DNA from: Terriglobus tenax
GTDB taxonomy: Bacteria > Acidobacteriota > Terriglobia > Terriglobales > Acidobacteriaceae
Assembly (NCBI RefSeq): GCF_025685395.1
Contig: NZ_JAGSYA010000004.1
Span: 1,798,001 to 1,862,000, forward strand
DNA length: 64,000 nucleotides
Direction of reading: 5' to 3'
Under the pieces are notes generated by a model, which was given only the letters and a program-made list of their open reading frames with translations, was not told the origin of the DNA and did no database searches. Each line of letters begins with the position of its first letter. Positions within the stretch are counted from its first letter, which is position 1. The translations under genes and the position numbers were made by a program. Positions 37,219 through 45,537 of this stretch are shown piece after piece.

Positions 37219-37857
37219 ATGCGCGAATCAACAGGCCTCTTTGCAGAACAATCCACAAAAGAAACCGGCTGGGTCACGGCCTTCTGTGATGGCGGTGCAC
37301 GCGGCAATCCGGGCCCCTCGGGCTTCGGAGCCGTGCTCTATGCGCCGGACGGCACCATCCTTGCGGAGCTGAGCGAGTTCCTCGGCTTCCGCACCAACAA
37401 CTATGCCGAGTACTCCGGCCTGCTGGCCGTGCTGGAATACGCCATCAAGCACGAGATCACGCACCTGAAGGTAACGTCTGACTCGGAGCTGATGGTCAAG
37501 CAGATCCAGGGCAAGTACAAGGTCAACTCCCCCGACCTGAAGCCCCTGTGGGAAGAGGCGAAACGCCGCATCCGCCATCTGAAAGGCTTTGAGATCACCC
37601 ACGCCCTGCGCGCAAAGAACAAGATCGCCGACCAGTTGGCGAACGAAGCCATGGACCGCGGCATGAAGCGCGAAAACAAGCCCGGCGCTCCCGCTCCTGC
37701 GCCGCTGAAGGCGATTCCCTACCCGGTCAAGTCCGTAGCCCCGCCCAATCCCAACGGAAACCCCATGCTGCGCGGCTTCGTGCGCGACGGCGTCGTCCAT
37801 GTCCTGGGCGGCGTAACTCTGCCTGAAGGCGCATTCGTCAAAATCATCAAAGAGTAA
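37219..37857 (+). CDS. RNase HI-like protein with C-terminal extension
   Basis: A 212-residue protein. The RNase H fold spans residues 17-145 with all four metal-binding carboxylates: Asp24 (FCDGGARGNPG), Glu64 (NNYAEYSGL), Asp88 (TSDSELMV) and Asp138 (KIADQLANEA). It should cleave RNA in RNA:DNA hybrids. The last 65 residues, Pro-rich then hydrophobic and starting near PGAPAPAPLKA, are not part of the domain and resemble nothing I know. Confidence 0.88.
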   Translation: MRESTGLFAEQSTKETGWVTAFCDGGARGNPGPSGFGAVLYAPDGTILAELSEFLGFRTNNYAEYSGLLAVLEYAIKHEITHLKVTSDSELMVKQIQGKYKVNSPDLKPLWEEAKRRIRHLKGFEITHALRAKNKIADQLANEAMDRGMKRENKPGAPAPAPLKAIPYPVKSVAPPNPNGNPMLRGFVRDGVVHVLGGVTLPEGAFVKIIKE

Positions 37858-37897
37858 TCACCCACCGGGTGCCCTACCTTCGCAACACAAAGGTGGA
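37858..37897. repeat. Intergenic repeat, family C remnant
   Basis: CACCCACCGGGTGCCCTACC and AAGGTGG resemble the arms of the C family at 32596 and 58131, in degraded form, 1 bp after the RNase HI stop. Confidence 0.45.
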
Positions 37898-37910
37898 TTC
37901 TCAGGCAAAG

Positions 37911-37949
37911 AAAAGGCCCGACCACAGAGCTCAGTGGGCGGGCCTTTTT
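37911..37949. terminator. Terminator shared by RNase HI and transhydrogenase genes
   Basis: Arms AAAAGGCCCG and CGGGCCTTTTT flank a short internal pairing; T-tract on the plus side, A-tract on the other, so it can serve both convergent genes. Confidence 0.85.
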
Positions 37950-37962
37950 CTGAATTTTCAGA

Positions 37963-39360
37963 CTAGTCGAACTTGCTCACACGGTTCAGACCGTTGAAGG
38001 CCGCTACCTTGTAGCACTCGGCCAGCGTCGGGTAGTTGAACACCGTGTCGACAAAGTACTCGATCGTACCGCCCAGCGCCATCACCGCCTGGCCAATATG
38101 CAACAGCTCCGAAGCGCCTTCGCCGATGATGTGGACACCCAGCAGAGAGTGGTTTTCGCGGTGGAAGATCAGCTTCAGACGGCCGGTCGTATCGCCGCGA
38201 ATCTGGCCGCGCGCAATCTCACGGTAGTAGGCCACTCCCACCTCGTACGGCACATCCTCTTCCGTCAACTGCTCCTCGGTCTTGCCGATAAAGCTGATCT
38301 CTGGAATGGTGTAGATGCCATAGGGGTAGTAGCTGGGGTTGGACAGGATTGTCTCATCGCCAAAGGCGCGGGCGCTGGCCACGCGGCCCTGTTCCATGCT
38401 GACCGAAGCCAGCGACGGGAAGCCGATCACGTCACCCGCGGCGAAAACATTCGGGCACTTGGTGCGGAAGTCCTTGTCCACCGGGATACGGCCACGGTTG
38501 TCAGACTCCACGCCGATGGAGGCGAGGTTCAGCTCATCCACATTGCCCTGGCGGCCCACAGCGTACAGCAGCGTGTCACCGGTTACCTTCTTCTTCGACT
38601 CGAGGTTGGCCACCACGGTGCCGTCTTCCATGGACTCCACCGACTCCACCTCTTCGTTCAGGCGCATGGTCACGCGCGAGTCGCGCAGGTGGTAGCTCAG
38701 CGATTCCACAATCTCCTGGTCGGCAAACTCCAGCAGGCGCGGACGGCGCTCAATCAGCGTGCAGCGCACGCCAAGAGCGGCAAACATGCAGGTGTATTCC
38801 ACACCGATAACGCCGCCGCCCACAATGATCATGGTCTTCGGCAGGGTCTTCAGATCCAGCACCTGGTCAGAGTTGATGATGGTGGTGCCGTTGATGGGCA
38901 CCTTGGGCGAGCTGGCCGGCTTCGTTCCGGTCGCAATCAGCGTCGCGCCCGCTTCATACACCGTCGACCCGCGGGAGTTGGTCACACGGATGTGGGTCGG
39001 ATCCTCAAAACTCGCCGTACCGGTCAGCACTTCCACGTTATTGCGGGAAAGCTGCGCCGTGGTGACATCAATCTCGGTCTTGATAACGTGCTGCACACGG
39101 AAGGCCAGGTCGGCCATCGTGATGCGCTCTTTCACACGGTAGTTCATGCCGTAGATAGAGCGATAGTTGTAGCCGGAAAGGTGCAGCACAGCCTCACGCA
39201 TGGTCTTGGAGGGGATGGTGCCGGTATTGATACAGGCTCCACCAACGACCTCGCGGTTCTCTACCAATGCGACCTTCTTGCCAATCTTCGCGCCGTGAAT
39301 TGCGGCGCGCTGACCGGCTGGGCCGGAACCGATAACGATCAGATCGTAAACACTGCTCAT
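37963..39360 (-). CDS. sthA: Soluble pyridine nucleotide transhydrogenase SthA
   Basis: A 465-residue flavoprotein that exchanges reducing equivalents between NADPH and NAD+. FAD motif GSGPAGQRAA (11-20), then GGACINTGTIPSK, where only the first Cys (43) of the disulfide pair of lipoamide dehydrogenases remains and the second is Thr48. This loss is the mark of SthA and not of Lpd. NAD(P) motif VGGGVIGVEYT and C-terminal dimer domain follow. Divergent from thiE. Confidence 0.94.
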   Translation of the reverse strand: MSSVYDLIVIGSGPAGQRAAIHGAKIGKKVALVENREVVGGACINTGTIPSKTMREAVLHLSGYNYRSIYGMNYRVKERITMADLAFRVQHVIKTEIDVTTAQLSRNNVEVLTGTASFEDPTHIRVTNSRGSTVYEAGATLIATGTKPASSPKVPINGTTIINSDQVLDLKTLPKTMIIVGGGVIGVEYTCMFAALGVRCTLIERRPRLLEFADQEIVESLSYHLRDSRVTMRLNEEVESVESMEDGTVVANLESKKKVTGDTLLYAVGRQGNVDELNLASIGVESDNRGRIPVDKDFRTKCPNVFAAGDVIGFPSLASVSMEQGRVASARAFGDETILSNPSYYPYGIYTIPEISFIGKTEEQLTEEDVPYEVGVAYYREIARGQIRGDTTGRLKLIFHRENHSLLGVHIIGEGASELLHIGQAVMALGGTIEYFVDTVFNYPTLAECYKVAAFNGLNRVSKFD

Positions 39361-39468
39361 GCGCTTTTTAGAATGATCCCCGGGTAATCGTTTGGTTGCA
39401 CGTGGACGGGTTTCGCTGCACTACGTTGCCAAACCCTAAGCTAACACAGGGGTTAGACTGGCACCTGC

Positions 39469-40047
39469 ATGACACTGTATGCCATCACCCATCGAAAGAT
39501 AGTTTCACAGCACGAGAAAGCCTCTCGCGAAGCCCTGGTTGCCTTGGCTCACCGCTGTGCAGAAACCGGCGTGGACTATTTGCAGTTGAGAGAAAAGGAC
39601 TTAGAGGCGGCCGAACAGGTTTCGCTCGCCCGGCAACTCCATTCCGTCCTTGTCGGCAGCCGTACCAAACTGCTCATCAATAGCCGGCTGGATGTCGCAA
39701 CGGCTGTCGCAGCCGACGGCGTCCACCTGACCTCCCATCCAGGAGAACTGACCCCGTTTCAGGTGCGCAAGGTCCTACCTCACGCCATCGTCAGCGTCTC
39801 CTGCCACACCCTTGAAGACATCTCTCGCGCCACAGGCGCAGACCTCGTCCTCTTCGGACCCGTCTTTGAGAAATCGGTAACGGGCGAGCATATCGCCGCA
39901 GGAACCGGCCTCGACCTGCTGCACGAAGCCTGCCTCGCAGCGGGAGAAACTCCCGTCCTCGCCCTCGGCGGCGTCACTCCAGAAAACACCGCCGCCTGCC
40001 TCCAGGCCGGCGCAAAAGGAATTGCGGGCATCCGGCTCTTTCTCTGA
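39469..40047 (+). CDS. thiE: Thiamine phosphate synthase
   Basis: A 192-residue TIM-barrel enzyme joining HMP-pyrophosphate with the thiazole phosphate. VDYLQLREKDL (35-45), LLINSRLDVA (substrate loop), GADLVLFGPVF and LALGGVTPENT are diagnostic. No TPP riboswitch structure is visible in the 108 bp upstream; an imperfect CTAAC/GTTAG repeat is. No other thiamine genes are nearby. Confidence 0.93.
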   Translation: MTLYAITHRKIVSQHEKASREALVALAHRCAETGVDYLQLREKDLEAAEQVSLARQLHSVLVGSRTKLLINSRLDVATAVAADGVHLTSHPGELTPFQVRKVLPHAIVSVSCHTLEDISRATGADLVLFGPVFEKSVTGEHIAAGTGLDLLHEACLAAGETPVLALGGVTPENTAACLQAGAKGIAGIRLFL

Positions 40048-40080
40048 CATATCCTGTTTCCACACAGGAGAACTCCGCCG

Positions 40081-42054
40081 ATGAAGCTGACCGGTCTGGC
40101 TGCAGCCGTACTGTTTGCCGCTGGATGCGCTTTTGCGCAAACCACTGAGATTCACAACGACATTCCGGGTGCCCCGCCCCCCAACCAGCCGGCCGGAACC
40201 ACCACCAAACCCGAGTGGGACTACATCAAGCGCGTGGAGATGGTGCCCATGCGTGACGGCACAAAGCTCTATACCGTCATCGTCATTCCCAAGGGCGCCA
40301 GAAACGTGCCCATGATCCTGACGCGCACGCCCTACAATGCCGCCGCGCGCGCTGCGGCAATCCGCACGCCGAACGCTACCGGCAACGCCACGGCAGCCAG
40401 CCCTGGTGGTGCAGCAACGAAAAAGGAAGACTCCCCGCATATGATCGACGAACTCGGCCTTCCGGACGAGGTCTTCGTCAATGCTGGCTGGATTCGCATC
40501 TACCAGGACGTCCGCGGCAAGTATGGCTCCGAAGGCCCGTACCTGATGACTCCGCCGCCCGTCGGCCCCTTCAATGCCACTGGCGCGGACGACATCACCG
40601 ACGCTTACGACACGATCGACTGGCTGGTAAAGAATGTTCCCGAGTCCAATGGCCGCGTCGGCATGCTCGGCTCCAGCTATGAGGGCTACACCGTCCAGAT
40701 GGCCCTGCTGAATCCGCATCCGGCGCTGAAGGTCGCCCTGCCCGAAAGCCCAATGACCGACGGATGGATGGGCGATGACTGGTTCCACTACGGCGCCTTC
40801 CGCGAGAACAATCTCGATTACTTCCTGTCGCAGACCTCCGCCCGCGGCGGCGGCAAGCGCGCGAACCACGGCGCAGCCGATGACTACACCGCTTACCTGG
40901 AGCGCGGCTCCGCTGGGGACATGGCCCGTTACCTGGGCGAGGAAAAGCTGCCCTACTGGAAGACGGTCGAGTCGCATCCTGCCTATGACGCTTTCTGGCA
41001 GGCGCAGGCACTGGACAAGCTGCCCGGCGACAAGCCCCTGACTGTGCCCACCATGTGGCTGCAGGGCCTGTGGGACCAGGAAGATATGTGGGGCGCGATC
41101 CACAGCTACCGCGCCGCGGAACCCAAGGACAAGACCAACACGCTGAACTACCTTGTCATGGGTCCCTGGTTCCACTCCCAGGTCAACCGCGAAGGCCGCG
41201 CCCTCGGCCCGCTGGTCTGGGATGGCGACACCACGCAGTACTTCCGCCGCGAGATCATGATGCCCTTCTTCACCCAGTACCTGGTGGAAGCCGCTCCTAA
41301 GGCGGCAACGCCGCCCGTGCTGATCTACAACACCAGTGGCAACCACTGGGACCGCTTCGACAAATGGCCGCTGAGTTGCGACTCCGGCTGCGAAGGCAAG
41401 TCGAAGCCGCTGTACCTGAATGCCGGCAACACGCTGAGTTGGGACGCCCCAAAAAATGGCAGCCAGTACACGGCCTACACCGCTGACCCCGCCAACCCGG
41501 TGCCCTATCTGCCCCGCCCCGTTACCGGCGATCACTGGCGCACCTGGCTGGTCACCGATCAGCGCTTCGTCGACGGTCGCCCCGATGTGCTGACCTTCGT
41601 CACCGAGCCACTGAAGGAACCCATGCGCGTGAGCGGAACGCCGGTCGTCAACCTGGTGGCCTCCACCTCCGGCACCGACGCCGACTTCGCCGTAAAGGTC
41701 ATTGATGTCTACCCGGAGACCGCTCCGAGCGAATGGAAAGGATACGAGCTGCCCATCTCGCTCGACATCTTCCGCGCACGGTATCGCAAGAGCTTCGAAA
41801 AGCCTGAGGCCTTCAAACCCAACGAACCGGAACTGGTGAAGTTCGATCTGCCGCAGGTCAACCACACCTTTGAGGCCGGCCACCGCATCATGGTGCAGGT
41901 ACAGTCCTCCCTGTTCCCGCTCTACGACCGCAACCCACAGACCTTCGTACCCAACATCTTCAACGCAAAGCCCGGCGACTACAAGAAAGCCGAGCAGCGC
42001 ATCTGGCACGAACCCGGCAAGGCCAGCTTCATTGAAATGCCAGTCGTGAAGTAG
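40081..42054 (+). CDS. CocE/NonD family exported hydrolase
   Basis: A 657-residue protein with a signal peptide ending CAFAQ near residue 20. The alpha/beta-hydrolase core has the nucleophile in GMLGSSYEGYT, an Asp near GLWDQEDMWG, and a His in MGPWFHSQ. A C-terminal jelly-roll (X-Pro dipeptidyl-peptidase-like) domain follows, including FEAGHRIMVQVQSS. Family members are glutaryl or X-prolyl peptidases or esterases. The exported location and substrate remain unknown. Confidence 0.92.
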   Translation: MKLTGLAAAVLFAAGCAFAQTTEIHNDIPGAPPPNQPAGTTTKPEWDYIKRVEMVPMRDGTKLYTVIVIPKGARNVPMILTRTPYNAAARAAAIRTPNATGNATAASPGGAATKKEDSPHMIDELGLPDEVFVNAGWIRIYQDVRGKYGSEGPYLMTPPPVGPFNATGADDITDAYDTIDWLVKNVPESNGRVGMLGSSYEGYTVQMALLNPHPALKVALPESPMTDGWMGDDWFHYGAFRENNLDYFLSQTSARGGGKRANHGAADDYTAYLERGSAGDMARYLGEEKLPYWKTVESHPAYDAFWQAQALDKLPGDKPLTVPTMWLQGLWDQEDMWGAIHSYRAAEPKDKTNTLNYLVMGPWFHSQVNREGRALGPLVWDGDTTQYFRREIMMPFFTQYLVEAAPKAATPPVLIYNTSGNHWDRFDKWPLSCDSGCEGKSKPLYLNAGNTLSWDAPKNGSQYTAYTADPANPVPYLPRPVTGDHWRTWLVTDQRFVDGRPDVLTFVTEPLKEPMRVSGTPVVNLVASTSGTDADFAVKVIDVYPETAPSEWKGYELPISLDIFRARYRKSFEKPEAFKPNEPELVKFDLPQVNHTFEAGHRIMVQVQSSLFPLYDRNPQTFVPNIFNAKPGDYKKAEQRIWHEPGKASFIEMPVVK

Positions 42055-42088
42055 TTGTGAGATCTGAGTTGTGAGTTTCTTCACGCAC

Positions 42089-42116
42089 AAAGGCCGGGAT
42101 ATCAATCCCGGCCTTT
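42089..42116. terminator. Terminator of the CocE-type gene and RND operon
   Basis: AAAGGCCGGGAT / ATCCCGGCCTTT with loop ATCA; A- and T-tracts on the two sides serve the convergent transcripts. Confidence 0.85.
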
Positions 42117-42139
42117 CCTTTCATAACTCACAACTGTTT

Positions 42140-45100
42140 TCAGTCTCCCGGAGCAGGATGCGGTTCATGCCCATGGGCAACAGCCTTCTTCGGGAAAAAC
42201 TTCGCCAGTCGCTTCTGCACCTTGTCAAAGAACAGGTACACGGCCGGAGTCGTGAACAGCGTAAGGCACTGCGATACCAGCAGGCCGCCAACAATCGTGA
42301 CACCCAGCGGCTTGCGCAGCTCAGAGCCCGCACCCGAGCCAAGGGCCAGCGGCACACCGCCCAGCAGCGCGGCCATCGTCGTCATCATGATGGGACGGAA
42401 GCGCAGAAGACATGCCTCATAGATCGCGCCTTCTGAATCCTTGCCATGCTCACGCTCGGCAACAATGGCAAAGTCGATCATCATGATGGCGTTCTTCTTC
42501 ACGATGCCGATCAGCAGCACCATGCCGATCATCGCAATGACCGAAAGGTCCATGTTCGTAATCAACAGCGCCAGCAGCGCGCCGACACCGGCCGAGGGCA
42601 GCGTGGAGAGAATCGTCAGCGGATGAATGAAACTCTCATACAGCATACCCAGCACGATGTAGACCGTGATCATGGCCAGCAGGATGAGATACGGCTCTGA
42701 CGAAAGCGATGCCTGGAAGGCCTGCGCCGATCCCTGGAAGCCGCCCACAACCGTACCCGGCAGACCGATCTGGTTCTTCGCGCGCTCAATCGCGGCGGTC
42801 GCATCCGAGAGAGAAACCCCCGGTCCAAGGTTGAACGAGATCGTGGAGGCAGGCCGCTGTGACTGGTGATTCACCTGCAGTGGCACACGCGTCATCTCAA
42901 AGTGCGAGAAGGCCGACAGCGGAATCTGTCCGCCATTGGAGCTCTTCACAAAGATGTGCCCCAGCGAATCCACGTCCGTCTGGAACTCAGGCGCAACCTC
43001 CATCACCACGTGGTACTGGTTCAGCGTGCGATAGGTGGTCGAAACCTGGCGCTGTCCGAAGGCATCCGACAAGGTGGAGTCAATGGTCAGCGGCGTTACA
43101 CCCAAACGGGATGCCGTATCGCGATCAATAACCAGCTGATAGCGCAGACCGTTGTCCTGCTGGTCGGTATTAATGTCGCGCAGCTCCGGCAGACGCGACA
43201 TGGCCGTCTGCAGCTTCGGTCCCCACTCTCTCAGGTCCGCAACGGTATCAGCCGTCACCGTGTACTGGTATTGCGCCGCGGACTGCCGGCCACCGATATT
43301 CAACTCCTGCTGAGCCTGCAGGAAGAGCTGCGCTCCCGGTACTCCCTGCAGACGTGGGCGAAGACGGTTGATGATGGCGTCTGCCGTATCGCCGTTCTTC
43401 TGGCGCTCGTCCCATGGTTTCAGCGCCATGAACAGGTTCGCGGTATTGGTAGCGCCACCGCCGGGGCCACCGCCGCCAACAAACGACATCACATGCTCGA
43501 CCGCCGGATCACGCTGCACAATGTTCGACAGAACGACCATCTTCTGCCGCATGGCCTCAAACGAAGTATCCTGCTGCCCGCGGATCTGGCCGCCGATGCG
43601 CCCCGTGTCCTGCTGCGGGAAGAAGCCCTTCGGCACCAGCGTGAACAGATAGATATTCAGGATGAACGTTCCTACCGTGATCAGGAAGGTCAGCACCCAG
43701 TGCCTGATCACCCAGCGCAAACCGCGGTCGTACTCCTTCAGCAGCCAGTTGAAGAACTTCTCGCCCCACATGTAGAAGCGGCCATGCTTCTGTTCGTTGT
43801 GCGGCTTCAGGAACTTTGCCGCAAGCATCGGGGTCGTCGTCAACGACACCACCAGAGACACCAGAATGGCCACCGACAGCGTCACCGCGAACTCGCGGAA
43901 CAGGCGGCCCACAATGCCGCCCATCATCAGGATGGGGATAAAGACGGCGATCAGCGAGATGCTCATCGAGAGCACCGTGAAGCCAATCTCTTCCGACCCC
44001 ACCATCGCCGCCTCAAACGGCTGCATCCCGTCTTCCAGGTGGCGCGAGATGTTCTCAATGACAACGATGGCATCGTCCACCACAAAACCGGTCGAGATGG
44101 TCAGTGCCATCAGCGACAGGTTATCCAGCGAATACCCCAGCAGGTACATCACGCCAAAGGTTCCCATCAGCGACAGCGGGACGGACACGGATGGGATCAG
44201 CGTGGAACGCACCTCACGCAGGAAGAAGAAGACCACCAGGACGACCAGTCCGATGGTCAGCACCAGCGTGTTCGTAATGTCCTTCACCGAGGCGCGAATC
44301 GTTCCCGTACGGTCCAGTGCGACCTGCAGGTTGATCGCCGGCGAGATGGTGGCGCGCAGCGTGGGCAACGTGGCCAGCACACGGTCCACGGTCTCAATCA
44401 CATTCGCGCCGGGCGACTTGAAGACCTGGATCAGGATGGCTGCCTTGCCATCGATAAAGCCGCCGGTCTGAATGTTCTCCACTCCGTCATACACCGTGGC
44501 GACGTCGCGGATACGAACCGTTCCGTGCGCGTTGGACGCGGCGCTGGTGGACTGGTTCGATGCAGCGACAGCTGTACGGTTCGCATTGTTCGCGGGGCCG
44601 CTGGCAGTGCTTGTCATCGTATTGGTCGTGGTTGCCGTGCTGACGGCGGAAGCTACCGAAGCGGGCAGTCCCGTGGAAGCCACGGCGCTGGATACATTGC
44701 CACGGTCCGTTGCAATGATCAGCGGAGCATACGCGGCAGCGCCATAGAGCTGATCAGAGGTCGATACCGACCACTTGTGCTCGTCGTCCTGCAGATATCC
44801 GGTTGGTTGCAGCACGTTGATCTGGCTGATCGCCGTGCGCAGAGCTTCCAGGCCGATGCCATAGGCCGTGAGCTGCCTGGGATTGGCTTCAATCCGAACG
44901 GCAGGCTTGGCCGAGCCACCGACGAACACCTGACCAACACCTTCCACCTGCGCAATCTTCTGGGTCAGGATCGAGTCTGCAGCATCATAAAGCTGCGCCG
45001 TGGTCATGGTGTTTGAGGTCAGCGCCAGCATCAGGATCGGCGCATCCGAAGGATTGATCTTGCGGAAGCTGGGATTCTGCGGCAGGTTGGCCGGCAGCTG

Positions 45101-45451
45101 CGCGCGCGCAGCATTGATAGCCGCCTGTACATCGCGAGCCGCTCCATTGATATCGCGCGACAGGTCAAACTGAAGAATGATGCTGGAGCTGCCCGTACCG
45201 GAGACCGAGGTCATCTGCGTGATGCCGGCAATGCGCGAAAACTGCCGCTCCAGCGGAGTCGTCACAGCCGATGCCGTCGTCTCCGGATCAGAACCCGGAA
45301 TGCTCGCGTTGACCGAGATCGTGGGGAACTCTACCTGCGGCAGCGGAGCAACCGGCAGGAAGATATACGCAATCGCACCTGCCAGCAGAACTGCAATCGA
45401 GAGCAGGAAGGTGGCCACCGGCCGCTTAATGAATGGTTCTGAGATATGCAT
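42140..45451 (-). CDS. RND efflux permease, MdtC-like, with low-complexity insertion
   Basis: An 1103-residue inner-membrane proton/drug antiporter of the HAE-1/Mdt type. Twelve helices and two large periplasmic loops are visible. The charged TM4 contains TGFVVDDAIVVIEN; PVATFLLS opens the protein. The first periplasmic loop has an extra Ala/Ser/Thr/Asn-rich stretch of about 58 residues (252-309) that typical MdtC lacks. Third gene of the mdtABC-like unit, 86 bp after mdtB. Start at ATG 45451 (MHISEPFIKRPV) fits the conserved N-terminus. Confidence 0.92.
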   Translation of the reverse strand: MHISEPFIKRPVATFLLSIAVLLAGAIAYIFLPVAPLPQVEFPTISVNASIPGSDPETTASAVTTPLERQFSRIAGITQMTSVSGTGSSSIILQFDLSRDINGAARDVQAAINAARAQLPANLPQNPSFRKINPSDAPILMLALTSNTMTTAQLYDAADSILTQKIAQVEGVGQVFVGGSAKPAVRIEANPRQLTAYGIGLEALRTAISQINVLQPTGYLQDDEHKWSVSTSDQLYGAAAYAPLIIATDRGNVSSAVASTGLPASVASAVSTATTTNTMTSTASGPANNANRTAVAASNQSTSAASNAHGTVRIRDVATVYDGVENIQTGGFIDGKAAILIQVFKSPGANVIETVDRVLATLPTLRATISPAINLQVALDRTGTIRASVKDITNTLVLTIGLVVLVVFFFLREVRSTLIPSVSVPLSLMGTFGVMYLLGYSLDNLSLMALTISTGFVVDDAIVVIENISRHLEDGMQPFEAAMVGSEEIGFTVLSMSISLIAVFIPILMMGGIVGRLFREFAVTLSVAILVSLVVSLTTTPMLAAKFLKPHNEQKHGRFYMWGEKFFNWLLKEYDRGLRWVIRHWVLTFLITVGTFILNIYLFTLVPKGFFPQQDTGRIGGQIRGQQDTSFEAMRQKMVVLSNIVQRDPAVEHVMSFVGGGGPGGGATNTANLFMALKPWDERQKNGDTADAIINRLRPRLQGVPGAQLFLQAQQELNIGGRQSAAQYQYTVTADTVADLREWGPKLQTAMSRLPELRDINTDQQDNGLRYQLVIDRDTASRLGVTPLTIDSTLSDAFGQRQVSTTYRTLNQYHVVMEVAPEFQTDVDSLGHIFVKSSNGGQIPLSAFSHFEMTRVPLQVNHQSQRPASTISFNLGPGVSLSDATAAIERAKNQIGLPGTVVGGFQGSAQAFQASLSSEPYLILLAMITVYIVLGMLYESFIHPLTILSTLPSAGVGALLALLITNMDLSVIAMIGMVLLIGIVKKNAIMMIDFAIVAEREHGKDSEGAIYEACLLRFRPIMMTTMAALLGGVPLALGSGAGSELRKPLGVTIVGGLLVSQCLTLFTTPAVYLFFDKVQKRLAKFFPKKAVAHGHEPHPAPGD

Positions 45452-45537
45452 AGGCGAAATACGTAGATGCCTGTTTCTGAATCCGTTTTGGACTTCGCCC
45501 ACCCGTGCAGGCCGGCGAAGTCACCCCTCAAACCTTC

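Noticed and set aside
39361..39468. TPP riboswitch before thiE
   Set aside because: The conserved CTGAGA and CTGGAT-type core sequences are absent; only a small CTAAC/GTTAG repeat is seen.
39775..42105. Long minus-strand frame opposite thiE and the CocE-type gene (776 codons)
   Set aside because: Covers two well-supported genes on the other strand; Gly/Val/Asp composition is an artefact of high GC third positions.
42866..45016. Plus-strand frame of 716 codons opposite the MdtC-like gene
   Set aside because: Arg/Gln/His-rich, no domain, antisense to a clear RND permease.
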